Part shown: positions 49,500 to 59,619 of the stretch, in pieces
Position numbering within the stretch: position 1 is the stretch's first letter
How the letters are laid out: the number at the start of each line of letters is the position of its first letter
Assembly: GCF_001625305.1 (NCBI RefSeq)
Contig: NW_017802480.1
Coordinates: forward strand, 732,394-796,393
Reading direction: 5' to 3'
From: Branchiostoma belcheri
Lineage: Eukaryota; Chordata; Leptocardii; Amphioxiformes; Branchiostomatidae
DNA: 64,000 bases
Made by a program: the position numbers and the translations under genes
Notes under the pieces: model-generated
Seen by the model: only the letters and a program-made list of their open reading frames with translations
Databases searched by the model: none
Told to the model about the DNA's origin: nothing

Positions 49500-50283
49500 T
49501 GGGCCTAGGAAAAAAAATTGTGTTTCCTGTTTCAGTCCTGAAAAAATTTGGGTCAGTAGTAGTGATGCATACCTAAACCCAATTTCAGGTTCAGGTCCGG
49601 ATTCAAGTCCAGAGGTTTAGGTTCAGGTCCGGACTTGTAGGTACGGACCTAAACCCATGGCATACACAAATTTGCATGTTGGCAACCTTGCAATGTTGTC
49701 TGGGTGAAACTTTGGCCACAGAACATGGAGGCCAGTACTTGACGATGCTCGATGGCAATGTTTTCTTCATTTTGCAGCAAAGATTTTACAATGTATGGAA
49801 GGTTTTAGGTGGTTTGGAAAGAAAAGGGGTATGTGAAATGGTCTTTTATGGTAATAAGTCCGGACTCGGTTCTCGACTTTTAGGTTTTTTTGGACTTGAA
49901 CCTAAACATTCTTTCAAGTCCGGATCCAAGTCCAGTGAACCGGTATGCATCACTACTGACACTAGTCGGTAGAAAGGGATCTTTTTTTCTTTTTTTTAAG
50001 ACTTCAGTGATATCTATATAGTGGCCCAAGTCCAACCTATACGAGGTATACAATACAGTTTAACAAAGTAAAACTTGCATGAGGACACTTCTCTTTTCAA
50101 TGTCAATGTTACCAATTCTACTAGTACATTTGTACAACGTTTTATCACTCAGGTGTCAGATCATGGAGCTAGAATGATCAGCTCGTCCCTTAAACGGGTC
50201 CACCTCAAAAAAAAATCTATGGTCAGCAGGTCTTTCTAGGGTCAGTCGGGAAACAGGAAACACAACTTTTTTTCCTAGGCCCA
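49500..50283. mobile_element. MITE family D, copy 2, carrying a nested element
   Basis: TGGGCCTAGGAAAAAAAATT-GTGTTTCCTGTTTC and its complement ending CCTAGGCCCA bound about 780 bp. Removing 49560-49960 leaves a body like copy 1 (26421-26745), including CTGAAAAAATTTGGG, GTCGGTAG and AAAGGGATC. Confidence 0.82.
49560..49960. mobile_element. Non-autonomous DNA transposon nested in MITE D
   Basis: TAGTGATGCATACC...GGTATGCATCACTA termini, with subterminal clusters of AGGTTCAGGTCCGGA and their complements (AAGTCCGGATCCAAG). The layout is like the hAT element at 42394-42830. No target duplication could be assigned. Confidence 0.78.
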
Positions 50284-50407
50284 ACCTACAAATGTATGCA
50301 AGGAGAGTATCTGATCTTGAATCCTGTATCAGAAAATGTGTCTATGGTGTGAATACAACTGTCGGCAGGTGATAGCACACACGTGTAATTACACTCTAGA
50401 AGAAACT

Positions 50408-50528
50408 AATCTCCAAGCAGATCTTTCGTTTCGCAAAGATAGTGTCCAACCAGCCACCGAAGATCTGAGGCGTTATGCATGGGACAAGCTTATTGGCTTG
50501 TGAGTAAAGAAAGATCTGCTTGGAGATT
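50408..50528. mobile_element. Small MITE with AATCTCCAAGCAGATCTTT inverted repeats
   Basis: 19-bp perfect inverted repeats at 50408-50426 and 50510-50528 around 83 bp. The CTCCAAGCAGA core also ends the larger foldbacks at 54551-54730 and 58179-58460. Confidence 0.85.
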
Positions 50529-50769
50529 GTTTACAAATTGCAACTCTCTTACTAGCAGTAGCAGATACATGTGTAACCTGACTGTTGTCAGGGTTCATAA
50601 TATGAAGTGTTTGTACAGTGAAAATTGTTTTATCACTGTCAAGTACAAAAGCAAAGTAAGATATGTGTAACATAAACATAAATGATAAATTGCTTTGTTT
50701 TCGTTACCAAGCACAGTACTTAAAAATTATAAATGGCATTGAAAGTGACAGGTAGCAAAAAACATTGTG

Positions 50770-50950
50770 GGGTCATGTGGCATAACGGCAGGGCATTCGG
50801 CTCAGAACCAAGAGGTCCCGTGTTCGAATCCTGCCATGTCACCAGCCTTGTGTCGTTGGGAAAGGCACTTAACATGACTTTCCTCACTTCGCTCAGAGCT
50901 CTAAATGAGTATGCCAGAATGATCATTATCATGATCGTGGGCATTAAAGG
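50770..50950 (+). mobile_element. tRNA-derived SINE
   Basis: A-box-like TGGCATAACGGC (50778-50789) and a perfect B box GTTCGAATCC (50822-50831) lie at tRNA spacing. Then comes a SINE body (GTTGGGAAAGGCACTTAACA, TTTCCTCACTTCGC) common in deuterostome SINEs. The acceptor stem pairs only partly, so this is not a working tRNA gene. Confidence 0.8.
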
Positions 50951-51197
50951 AAAACCAAACCAAAAGAACAGGTAGGTAAAATGCTACTAAAAACAACAGA
51001 GGATGAAAGTTAAGCATTTTTTTCAAATTAATTGTTTATTTTATATTTGCACTTGCGTTTTTCCCCCATTAGCAACCACACACCTTTGGTGCGAAAACAG
51101 TGCAACAATGCGAGAAGGACAGACCATTCTGTTTGGACACTCCCATTAAAAACAATGGCAAGACAAACACTGGAACAGAACAGGGGACAGACACACG

Positions 51198-51377
51198 CCT
51201 CCATAGCACGCCAAAAAACTGGGGGTTTGGGGGGTCTTCAGGGTCTTCGGGATCTTTTATGTGCTATTTTCTGTTTGCATATAGACAACATAGCCGGCCT
51301 GGTTGAACTGGGCTAATCAGAAAACAGCCCAAGACCACCAAACCCCCAGTTCTAATGTTAAGAGTGCTACGGAGGCT
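51198..51377. mobile_element. MITE family B, copy 2
   Basis: GCCTCCATAGCACGCC...ACATAGCCGGCCTGGTTGAA...CCCCCAGTTCTAATG...GCTACGGAGGCT. The internal spacer is shorter than in copies 1 and 3. Confidence 0.83.
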
Positions 51378-51557
51378 AGGACAGGCACACGCCTCCAAAA
51401 GCCAGTCAGCAAAATCAACACCTACACAACAGCACACAAAAACTACAGCAATCAACAAGTATAATCAAACAAAGCAGTTCGCACCCTGTCCTAGACCTCC
51501 CGCCCCTTTAATGTTTATTGTTTATTTAAAGTTTCGCGTCTAATTTTACACGTCAGG

Positions 51558-51736
51558 GCTAGCCTCCACCAGGCTTCAGAAGCGGCTGGAAAAGAGTAGA
51601 AAATTAGCCAAACAGAGAGATAAGATGCCAGGAGAGTTGGGTAGCTAAAGGGGTACAGTTTCTCCTTGTAGGTTGTCTGTATTTTTGGCCAGATTCTGCT
51701 CTTTCTAGCTGCTTCTGAAGCCTGGTAGAGGCTACA
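51558..51736. mobile_element. MITE with GGCTAGCCTCCACCAGGCTT ends at the promoter edge
   Basis: The left CTCCACCAGGCTTCAGAAGC arm pairs with GCTTCTGAAGCCTGGTAGAG at the right; AAGAGTAGAA pairs with TTCTGCTCTTT. About 180 bp, abutting the CpG-rich block. Confidence 0.8.
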
Positions 51737-51739
51737 CCG

Positions 51740-52330
51740 GGGCCTCCGCGTGACATGCTCAGACCTAGCTGAGCTGGCCACCCGCCGAGAAGCCCGCTAG
51801 ACTCTCCGGTGTCGGCGGCACATTCCGTAGCTACATGCCTCCCCCTTTTCTACAGACGCTAGACGACGTCGCCTGCATGACAACAACCTTGCGCAACAAT
51901 GTACCCGGCGCGGCGGCAGTAATGGAAAATGGAAAACTTGCCACGAGCTAGAGGAGAGTAGAAGTACCGAAAGACGCGCTCCGTATGTGCGGGAAGGCTT
52001 CTTTGCTTCGGCCGCTTGGAATTTACGGACATCTACGCAGATTTCTGCAAAACTACGCGTTGAAGTAACACGGTTATACCACAGATGCAAAGGCGTAGTA
52101 GACTCACCGCTAAGCACACGAGCCGTTCAGCCTCCCGAGCCTTGGAAACCGAGGAAAACACGCATGTTTGCCGCTCGACGCTCTCCCGTGCTTCTATTTC
52201 AAACATTTCGGCGCCATCTTGGTAACACAACACTTCCCGTCGACCTTTGCGCGGGACGTCCCAGCCCACAATGCCGCGCGCGCGCTGACACCTGTCGGAT
52301 TCAATTTGAATCGGACAAAAAAACTTGTAA
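51740..52330 (-). promoter_or_regulatory. CpG-rich promoter block, candidate TMTC4 promoter
   Basis: About 590 bp dense in CG (GGGGCCTCCGCGTGAC, CCCGGCGCGGCGGC, GCGCGCGCGCTGAC), unlike the surroundings. On the minus strand AAGATGGCGC (52211-52220) is the sense orientation of the YY1 initiator-type motif. Assignment to TMTC4 rests on strand and on the lack of another minus-strand gene between here and the TMTC4 ATG. Confidence 0.55.
52108..52230 (-). other. TMTC4: Candidate non-coding first exon of TMTC4
   Basis: Running from the YY1-type motif to a strong donor, CTTAGCG|GTGAGTC (exon end at 52108). It contains only a seven-codon upstream ORF (ATGGCGCCG...AAATAG). It would splice to the acceptor at 35459-35461 across about 16.6 kb. 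The transcription start is not determined. Confidence 0.4.
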
Positions 52331-52351
52331 GTGAAAAAGAACAAAAAACAA

Positions 52352-52562
52352 GGATGCCAGAGTATACAGTTCAATTTTACGGAATACAGTGCAATTTTAC
52401 GGAATACAGTGCAATCGTATTAGTACACAGTGCAATTTTACTGGTATACAGTGCAATTTTACTGGTATACAGTGCAATTTTACTAGTAAAATTGCACTGT
52501 AACGTTATACTAACACTATTGCACTGTACTCCGTAAAATTGCACTGTATGCTATGGCACCCC
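52352..52562. repeat. Foldback made of 20-bp tandem repeats
   Basis: Six copies of a TACAGTGCAATTTTACTGG-type 20-mer run one way (52361-52485). Then inverted copies (GTAAAATTGCACTGTA) run back to 52550. Flanking GGATGCCAGAGTAT and ATGCTATGGCACC also pair. Confidence 0.88.
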
Positions 52563-52669
52563 TAAAAAAACTTTTGTTATTCATTCGCAATGAGGTTGCA
52601 GGTCAACGATCATTTTCAAAAACGCCGTATGTCACTATGTGGTATCTTCATTCGCATCGCATTTTTACG

Positions 52670-52800
52670 GCCAGCGTGGCGTTTGACCCCCAACCGGGAG
52701 GTTGCGGGTTCGAATCCCACCAGGGCATTGCCTCTTGTTCGGCCCGTTTACCCGGGTCAGCGAGTGTATAGAGCCCGCCAGACGGACGCAGCCTGAAGCA
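52670..52800 (+). mobile_element. tRNA-like SINE head
   Basis: The B box GGGTTCGAATCCC (52706-52718) is preceded by an anticodon-arm-like AACCGGGAGGTT and a weak A box (CAGCGTGGCG). The rest (GTATAGAGCCCGCC and onward) is not tRNA. No proper acceptor stem. Confidence 0.55.
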
Positions 52801-53036
52801 TTTGGCACGAAAGAATGGGGAGTGTTGTATCCATGACCGTGCTTTATCCAAAGCCATGCTCGGGCACGGTTCTGGATACCGAAAATAATTTCATCAACTG
52901 ATCAAGCTGGTATAAGTTGACCAGTATAACATAGGATATTGGGGTTTTCTTTTACACTCCGTCAGAAGCTCGATCTGAGGAAGGTGTCTGATAAATATCG
53001 AAACCTAGGCAATATTACAAGAAAGCCATTATATTC

Positions 53037-53345
53037 CACGGTTTCGGATAGTCCACGCGTATCCAGAAACGTGCCTGGGGCAAATCTACGTTGTTTGATA
53101 CGCAGAGACTACCCAGAACCGTGCCTGATCCTAACTCTAACCCATTCAGGCATAGAACTAGATAGGATCGGTTCTAGATACGATAGAGACAATCTAGAAC
53201 CGTGCCTGATCCTAACCCTGGCCCATTCAGGCATAGAACTAGATAGGCACGGTTCTAGATACGATAGAGACTATCCAGAACCGTGCCTGATCTTATCCCT
53301 AACCTATTCAGGCATAGAACTAGATAAGCACGGTTCTGGATACTG
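53037..53345. repeat. Tandem array of about 86-bp hairpin units, three to four copies
   Basis: CCAGAACCGTGCCTGATCCT begins units near 53111, 53197 and 53277. Each later carries TCAGGCATAGAACTAGATAG and an inverted AGGCACGGTTCTAGATAC. A lone GGGCACGGTTCTGGATACC lies upstream at 52861. Confidence 0.88.
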
Positions 53346-53399
53346 CAATAAAGGCCGTGCGACGCTCCCGTTGTGTTTTGTTCAGCGAAACAGGCTTTA

Positions 53400-54060
53400 A
53401 CGTTTCCCATTTCAATTTCATAGCCGCCTAGTAAACGGGCATCTGCGTTTTATTAATATTTTATCCTCCCTGCAACTCAATAGCGTCATATACGTATCCT
53501 GGTACACCCGTAAATTAATAGCATCCTTTTAATAAACCATTCTAATGTTTTCCGCTGTAAATCCTTGCCACAAAACGTTACTCAAATATTTTACAAGCGG
53601 GATCCATTAACGTTTATGTTCGGCGTAATGATGCCGTATTTTATATTCCAGCACACGGAAGAGGAATGAATAAGCGGTTGGATGCGGTTCTGCCTAGCAA
53701 CCGTGGAACATCCGTGGTTGCTATGACGTTATCTATGCTCCGATGAGCGCATTGTCGGTAATAAACTGTTCATTTTTCCTCATCAACTGCGAATGTCAGG
53801 TTGAATTACAAGTCGGATGAGTGATTTAGGCTCATATTCCGGCGTATTTATACTTTCATCTGAGTGGCTCAATCATTACAGTCTTCCCATCAATTTAAAA
53901 TGGTTTTAACTAAGAGACCAGCAAAAACGAGCTTTCAGTAAACATCTGCCTGGAGATTATCATTAAGGTGCATTAAAATTGCCATCTGTATCGTAAAGTG
54001 ATCGCCTTATTTTGCATGGGAAGCGAAAGCCTTGAATACATAAATCTCTCCATAAAACCA
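53400..54060. promoter_or_regulatory. Repeat-free block, possible conserved regulatory DNA
   Basis: About 660 bp with no internal repeats or transposon ends, moderate CG content and many developmental-factor-like words. These include CCTAGCAACCGTGG and GTGGTTGCTATGAC, which look like RFX X-box half sites, and TTAATTAATA-like AT cores. No open frame of note. Regulatory function is inference. Confidence 0.3.
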
Positions 54061-54550
54061 GGTAGTTTAGGAAGCTGCCAGTATCTAGATATATCTGGAT
54101 GTGATCAGTAGTAGGTAGTATCTTACAAGAGGCCTCTCCTTTGTCAAGCTTACTTGGGCCTTTTCTTCCCGTATTTCTTTTGTTTATGATAACAAACAGA
54201 AAAGCTAATTTGAACTACTGATGGTGACCCTTCATCCGGTTCTGATACTCTGATAATTTTCTTTTAATTAATTTCGGTTCACTAGAAGTCTGCTGTACTC
54301 CCTACATGTACATTTTGTGCTAGAGTTTTTAGGTACCTTCGCAATGCCATATAAATAGGTCAACTGTACAAGAATGAATAATTTGCCAGAGGAGTTACCC
54401 GGTAAATGAGTTTCATATTTGCAACCGACCCAAGGAGCCAATTCTGACTGTAGTAAGCATTAATTCCATCTATATTAAGGACGTATTCTTGGTATTATTA
54501 TAGGTAAGGAGGCATCATGTGGCGTCTGGTTCGGATCATGTAATTAGCTG

Positions 54551-54730
54551 CTACTCTCCAAGCAGAGGTTTGGATTTTGGCTTATTTTTGGCGTGTTTTA
54601 GGCTTTTTTATCGGGCTTTCTTTTTTGTACTGGTTAGCGTAAAAAAGATACCTGTGCTAAAAAAGAAAGCCCGATTAAAAGCCTAAAATACGCCAAAAAT
54701 AAGCCCAAATCCAGGAGTCTGCTTGCAGAA
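54551..54730. mobile_element. Foldback MITE with CTCTCCAAGCAGAGGTTTGG ends, copy 1
   Basis: TTTTGGCTTATTTTTGGCGT-GTTTTAGGCTTTTTTATCGG and the complementary CCGATTAAAAGCCTAAAATA-CGCCAAAAATAAGCC make arms of about 60 bp. GGGCTTTCTTTTTT pairs with AAAAAAGAAAGCCC. Confidence 0.88.
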
Positions 54731-54734
54731 TAAT

Positions 54735-55185
54735 TAGCGCTTTGCATCGAGCGGAAATCGTAGGAGCTCGCGAGCCGCTACGCTCGCATCGCACCTCGGC
54801 GCTAGAACGGTGTGTTTTCGCCGTGTGTTTGTCCATTTAAGCGGCTGTGGCGTGGGTTGACGCACTCTTTGCCCTCCCCTCACCTCTCACACACACTGAC
54901 GTGGCTGCCCGATCGATGCCTGGTTGGTATGGTGGGGGAGCGTGTGGTTACTGTGTGTCTAATGACTATTACTATGTACACAATGACTCGGTAGTGGGCC
55001 CTGCTGTCAGGCTAGCTGTGCAAGCGCGTGTGTACCTCCCACACACAACCGTAGGTGCGAAAACACTGGACGTACCACACCGTACGTTCCAACATGGCTA
55101 CGTTCGGACGTCGTTGAGCGCGCGTTCATGGATTTATTCCTCCTAGCGAGCACACAAGGATTGAACAACCGTAAACAGGTAAGGC
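54735..55185 (+). promoter_or_regulatory. Second CpG-rich block with a strong plus-strand splice donor
   Basis: CG-dense (GGAGCTCGCGAGCCGC, CTCGCATCGCACCTCGGCGC, GAGCGCGCGTTCATGG). At 55178 AAACAG|GTAAGGC is a near-consensus donor on the plus strand, preceded only by short frames. It may be the non-coding first exon of a plus-strand gene lying beyond the window. No coding exon was found downstream. Confidence 0.4.
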
Positions 55186-55815
55186 ACCTCTCCCTTTCTC
55201 TTAGTCTTACGATTCAGCCAGCGCTTTCGCGGTCTATTTAACAGTTACCCTGCCCGCCCTGACTCCACACGTATCGATCTAGAAATTAGTAATCACTAGA
55301 TTGGGTTGCCAGGGTTGGGAGCCATGGATCAAGGCCGTTCCGTTGCTGCCGAGGTAGCACTATTTTTGCCGATAGGGGTAATATAACATCTGTTTTCACC
55401 AGCCGCGAATACTAAAGTGTCTCTCCAGTTGGAATTAAAAATTCAAGACCACCGTTTCATATTATTTTTCACGGTTTCACATTTGTGCTTGGTCACGGTA
55501 AATAAAATTGTGGTCTGATTGGTGAAAATATGGCGAACAAGTCGAAAGTTTGAATGTTCAAATCTAGCGCGCGTTTGCAGTATGATTTATTTTATACTCC
55601 GGTACGTTAGAACGTTCTAGAGTTACATATTTATCACAAACACCGACACGATGGTACTCCAGTCCATTCTTAACAGCACTCACAATGGTTCTCAAAAGAA
55701 CGGAGGGCGGAAAAATGTTTAAGAGCGAACTACAAAGCTGGGATATACATACATAAGAGTACCGCACCCCCATTCAACGGTGAGAATAACACAATAGGAT
55801 ATATTAGCACATGGA
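55186..55815. other. Downstream of CpG block, no gene seen
   Basis: Mixed unique sequence with short inverted words (CACGGTTTCAC, TTGGTCACGG). Nothing supported. Confidence 0.45.
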
Positions 55816-56745
55816 TCAAAACATAACGGTAACTCAGATGTGTGTGAAAAGAAAACTGTGACAATGCATGTAAAAGCTAGAAAGGAAAGCCGCCTTTATA
55901 CCGTTATATTGAGCGGTATAGTGACAGTGCAGGATAGCGCTGTGAGTAGAGCTGGCTATTGCTAACACAATGTTCTCACAGGTCACAATTACATGATAAA
56001 AGCATAACAGTGACTCAGATGTATATCGAAAAAGCCCTGACAACAGTAAAGAAAAAATCCGTCTTGCCGTCATACTGAGCGTTATAGTGGTAGCACTTCA
56101 GAGTAGAGCTAGCTAATACAATGTCTGCAAAGGTCCCAATTCCATGATAAAAAGAAAATTGTGAAGAAAAAGGACTGACAATGCTAGGAAAGCCACCTTA
56201 CCGTTATACACTGAGCGGTATAGCGGCAACACTGAATATGAGCAATAGAGCTGGCTAACACAGAACGTTCGCACAGGTCCCAATTACATGATAAAAAAAG
56301 AAAATTGCAAAGAAAAGCCCTGACAATAGTAGGAAAGCTGTCTTATAGCTGCCTTAGATACTGAGCGCACTGAGGACAGTAGAGCTGGCAATTTTCGCAC
56401 AGGTCTTAATTACATGAAAAAAGGTAGCTCAGATGTGTAAAAATACGCTGACAATAGTATTATAATATAAGCCACCTTACCGTTGTACAGCGACCGGTAT
56501 AGTGGCAGGAATGAGGATTTCAGAGAAGATCTAGAGCTCTCTCACACAATGTTCGCACAGGTCCAAATTACACAACAAAAACATAACGATTGCTCAGCTG
56601 TGTAAAATGAGACAGTGACAATAGTAGAAAAGCTCCCTTACCGTTAGACACCGAGCGGTATTGTGACAGAATAGATCATCTAGAGCAGGATAGGAGTAGA
56701 GCTGGCTCACACAATGTTCGCACAGGTCCCAATTACCTCTCCGAC
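55816..56745. repeat. Minisatellite of about 150-bp units, six copies
   Basis: TTACCGTTATA-TGAGCGGTAT recurs near 55900, 56060, 56200, 56350 (worn), 56480 and 56640, with AGAGCTGGCTAACACAATGT, TCGCACAGGTCCCAATTACA and AACATAACGGTAACTCAGAT. CGGTATA-type inverted words occur inside each unit. Confidence 0.88.
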
Positions 56746-57003
56746 TGGCGCCGAGCCGCCCGGTACGCTACGTTACCCGGGCCCGTCCTCGGGGAGTGTG
56801 TGCAGTTAATGAACCTGTCGATAAAATATACGCCGCAGAATTTACCGCTTCCAGCCAGGCCGTACCATTTTCATTCAGAACCCCGCTCTCTCATCTTTAT
56901 TTATTATTTCCCACGTTTTTTCCTGCATAAAAAAAAGAGAGGAGAGAGAAAGAAGACATGCCACCTTTCGAGTGGTGACTGAGCTGCGCTTTGTATAGGA
57001 AAG

Positions 57004-57214
57004 GTTGCCTGCATGCCCTTTTATGTAAGGCGTAATCAGGCTTTTTTATTCTTCGTAATCCGTAGGCAGCCTCCCCAAAAATCAACGTAATACGTAACAG
57101 TACATCAGCCGTAAAGCGTAAAGTCGTAATCAGCTCGGAGACTTTAACGTAATTCGTAATCGGCGGCGAAAATTTTGCGTAACTTTGACACACCCCCCCC
57201 CCATGCAGGCCCTC
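57004..57214. mobile_element. MITE family A, copy 4
   Basis: TTGCCTGCATGCCC...CGTAATCCGTAGGCAGCCTC...CCCCCATGCAGGCCCTC. Same layout as copies 1-3. Confidence 0.85.
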
Positions 57215-58178
57215 TAGGAAGAGTGCTCACATTTTCATGTAAAGTGGCTCTTGTGGCTCGCCTGTGAAAAGGGGAGGTGAGGTTAGAATGGACGCAAAGT
57301 GCGCTGTGTTGACTTCTTACCGGCGGGAACCCATTTTTCTTCCTCCATTGATCGTTTGGCGGCCGAACGGCTAGAAAGAGACACGCTTCGATACCTTAGT
57401 TTAATTAGGATGTTTCTAATGTGCCGTGTTAAGAGCCGCAAAACAGGATCCAATTATTTCTGTATCGGATTCGGTTTCCAATCAGCTACATAATGATAGA
57501 TCATACTACGAACATCTGGGGGAGGGGGGGGGGTAGTCAGCAAAACTAGTACCATGTATGTTGTAGAATGTAGTATAATGTTAGACGTAGTCTCACATAC
57601 CATTTTTTTTATTCATCAAAACATAAAGATATAACAAGGACAGTGTGGCGCTGCACTCAAGTTAACAACTTATATTAACAGCGCCACACAACAAAAAGGT
57701 ACAATTAACATTTAAATATACAAAGTTGACATATCTGTGCGCCGTAGTCCCACCACCCCAGGACATTAAAATGTTAAATTAAATGCTAACAGAGATATTT
57801 GAAAGAAAAGATTACATGGTAATCTTCTATATCTCATTAGCGGAAAAACATCCGCCAATCAGAGCTAGGAGGGGAAATTTAGGCCCGTTAACACTTACGT
57901 AGTATTTGGACCATTGTATATCATCACATACCATTGTATTTTCTTTTTCCAAACATGTTGTCTGTACCTGCAATTAGCCTTCTGGCATGTATTTGCAATA
58001 AACTTTCGTTAAGATATCTAATAGTGAATACAATCACTAGTCCTGAATCCACTAAAACAATACAAAATATAAGTTATAACAACGGAATATACTAAAGTTA
58101 TACAATGGAATTAACAGAAGACCAACATACACTGAACTCGAAATCACTAGAAAATAGAAATCAGTTATACAAAAAAAA

Positions 58179-58460
58179 GGTTTGGGTTTTGGCTTATTTT
58201 TGGCGTGTTTTTAGGCTTTTTTTATCAGGGTTATGCACTGGATTTTTTGTTGGGTTCGCGTTAAAAAAAATCCAGTGAAAAAAAGAAACCACGATTAAAA
58301 AAAGCCTGAAAATACTCCTGAAAATAAGCCAGAACCCAAACCTCTGCTTGGAGAGTAGGCTATTGTAGTGTACAGGTGTATCAAAAGTAGAAACCCCGAT
58401 AAAAAGCCTGAAAACACGCCTGAAACAAGCCAAAACCCAAACCTCTGCTTGGAGAGTAGG
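58179..58460. mobile_element. Foldback MITE, copy 2, with a duplicated right arm
   Basis: GGTTTGGGTTTTGGCTTATT...GGCTTTTTTTATCAGG pairs with AAAAAAAGCCTGAAAATACT...CCAAACCTCTGCTTGGAGAG. The right arm is repeated at 58381-58460. Same family as 54551-54730. Confidence 0.85.
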
Positions 58461-58796
58461 ATATCGTATTTTACAGCAGGTGTTTCACAGATACACGAAC
58501 CGTGGCACAGCGTGTGATGATGTTTATTCATCCTATCTTATCTTTCTGTCGTCAAATAAATACGTGTACAACAACGTGGCTTCTGCTATCGGATACCGCT
58601 AAATACCATAGGGACTGTTTCAGTGATTCAGGTATCAGAAAAATTAAAAAGCACACGCTTTAGCGCACTCGCTCGCTGCACTGTATTTGCATATAATCCC
58701 GTGCATTAATTGAAATGATCATCTATCTATGACAATCTCTGTACCTTGTTTACATGTAAACCGACTCTTTAGTGCTAGAATACATTAAGTGCGTTG

Positions 58797-58990
58797 ATGA
58801 AGGTTAGACATCCAGGTAATAAGAGTTAAAACAGGTACTCAAGCAACTGAATATGATTATGATCAATATGATTTTGTGCTTATAAACCTGCATTTCTTCT
58901 CTGGTCTCTCAGTCACTGACGAAAGCTAGTGGATACTAGCTGAAACGTCTGACCGTTTCCAAAATCATATCCAGTTGCTTGAGTAACAGC
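58797..58990. mobile_element. Interspersed CAACTGGATATGATT element, fullest copy
   Basis: GATGAAGGTTAGACATCCAG, GTACTCAAGCAACTGAATAT, then CAGTCACTGACGAAAGCTAG, ACTAGCTGAAACGTCTGACC and ATATCCAGTTGCTTGAGTAA. Its two ends are inverted (CAAGCAACTGGATAT). Partial copies occur near 2485-2790, 15445 and 22800. Confidence 0.7.
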
Positions 58991-59214
58991 TTTTTGGCGT
59001 AATACATTAAGTGCAATACAATACCAAGCAGGACTATACTGATACTTGTTAAGCATGTAACGTATGCCATGCTTGAGGGTTCCGGATCTCGTGCGATACA
59101 ATTATTGTCACATGCTCCGTATGGTGCTCGCTTGTACGTCAAACTGATTTCTGATCTGGAGAGATAACAGTTTATTGCTTTTTGTCACGTGTAGCTGATC
59201 CTGTAGAGACAAGA

Positions 59215-59615
59215 GTAGGCAAAAACTGGTCTCCACCAGATTCGATCCTTTGCAGGCTGAACAAGTAGTAGAAATTGGCCTTAAAAGAATGGGGAAACTG
59301 GGCCCTCTATGGCAGGCCAACTCCCCCGGCCAGCTACATTTTTAGGCCGATTTCTACTATTTATTAGTCTCAGACTAACTACGCTGGCTATAGGAGAATA
59401 TTTGCCAGGGGAGTTTGGCCGCCTTGTGGTTTGACTGCTTTGACTTCGGAAGGAAAGAAACTACCTTCCCGCGGCCTGACTTCCCTGGCCAATTTTATTC
59501 TCTTGTTTTGCCGAATTCTACGATCCGTATCCCCGTAGACAGGGATGGTGGAGGCTAATTACAGTATTTACTCAGTATTCAGCCTGCAAAGGAGTCTGGT
59601 GGAGACTAGGCAAGA
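59215..59615. mobile_element. Non-autonomous element with about 40-bp inverted repeats
   Basis: The left CTGGTCTCCACCAGATTCGA-TCCTTTGCAGGCTGA is matched by TCAGCCTGCAAAGGAGTCTG-GTGGAGACTAGG at the right. A CTGGTGGAGACTAGGC piece also occurs alone at 33609. No transposase. Confidence 0.78.
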
Positions 59616-59619
59616 ACAG

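Noticed and set aside
49676-49972. 98-residue plus-strand frame as a transposase remnant
   Set aside because: Lies inside a non-autonomous element; no transposase motif can be recognised.
50770-50843. tRNA gene
   Set aside because: A and B boxes are present but the acceptor stem pairs poorly and a SINE body follows immediately, so I call it a tRNA-derived SINE.
52670-52733. tRNA gene
   Set aside because: Good B box only; the A box and stems are not convincing.
52939-53400. 153-residue plus-strand frame with internal repeats (ELDRHGSRYDRD-like)
   Set aside because: It is the tandem hairpin array read in the one frame its unit length keeps open; no start context or homology.
54847-55146. 99-residue plus-strand frame in the second CpG block as a protein
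   Set aside because: No domain or conserved composition. CpG-rich DNA tends to be open by chance, so I kept only the splice-donor observation.
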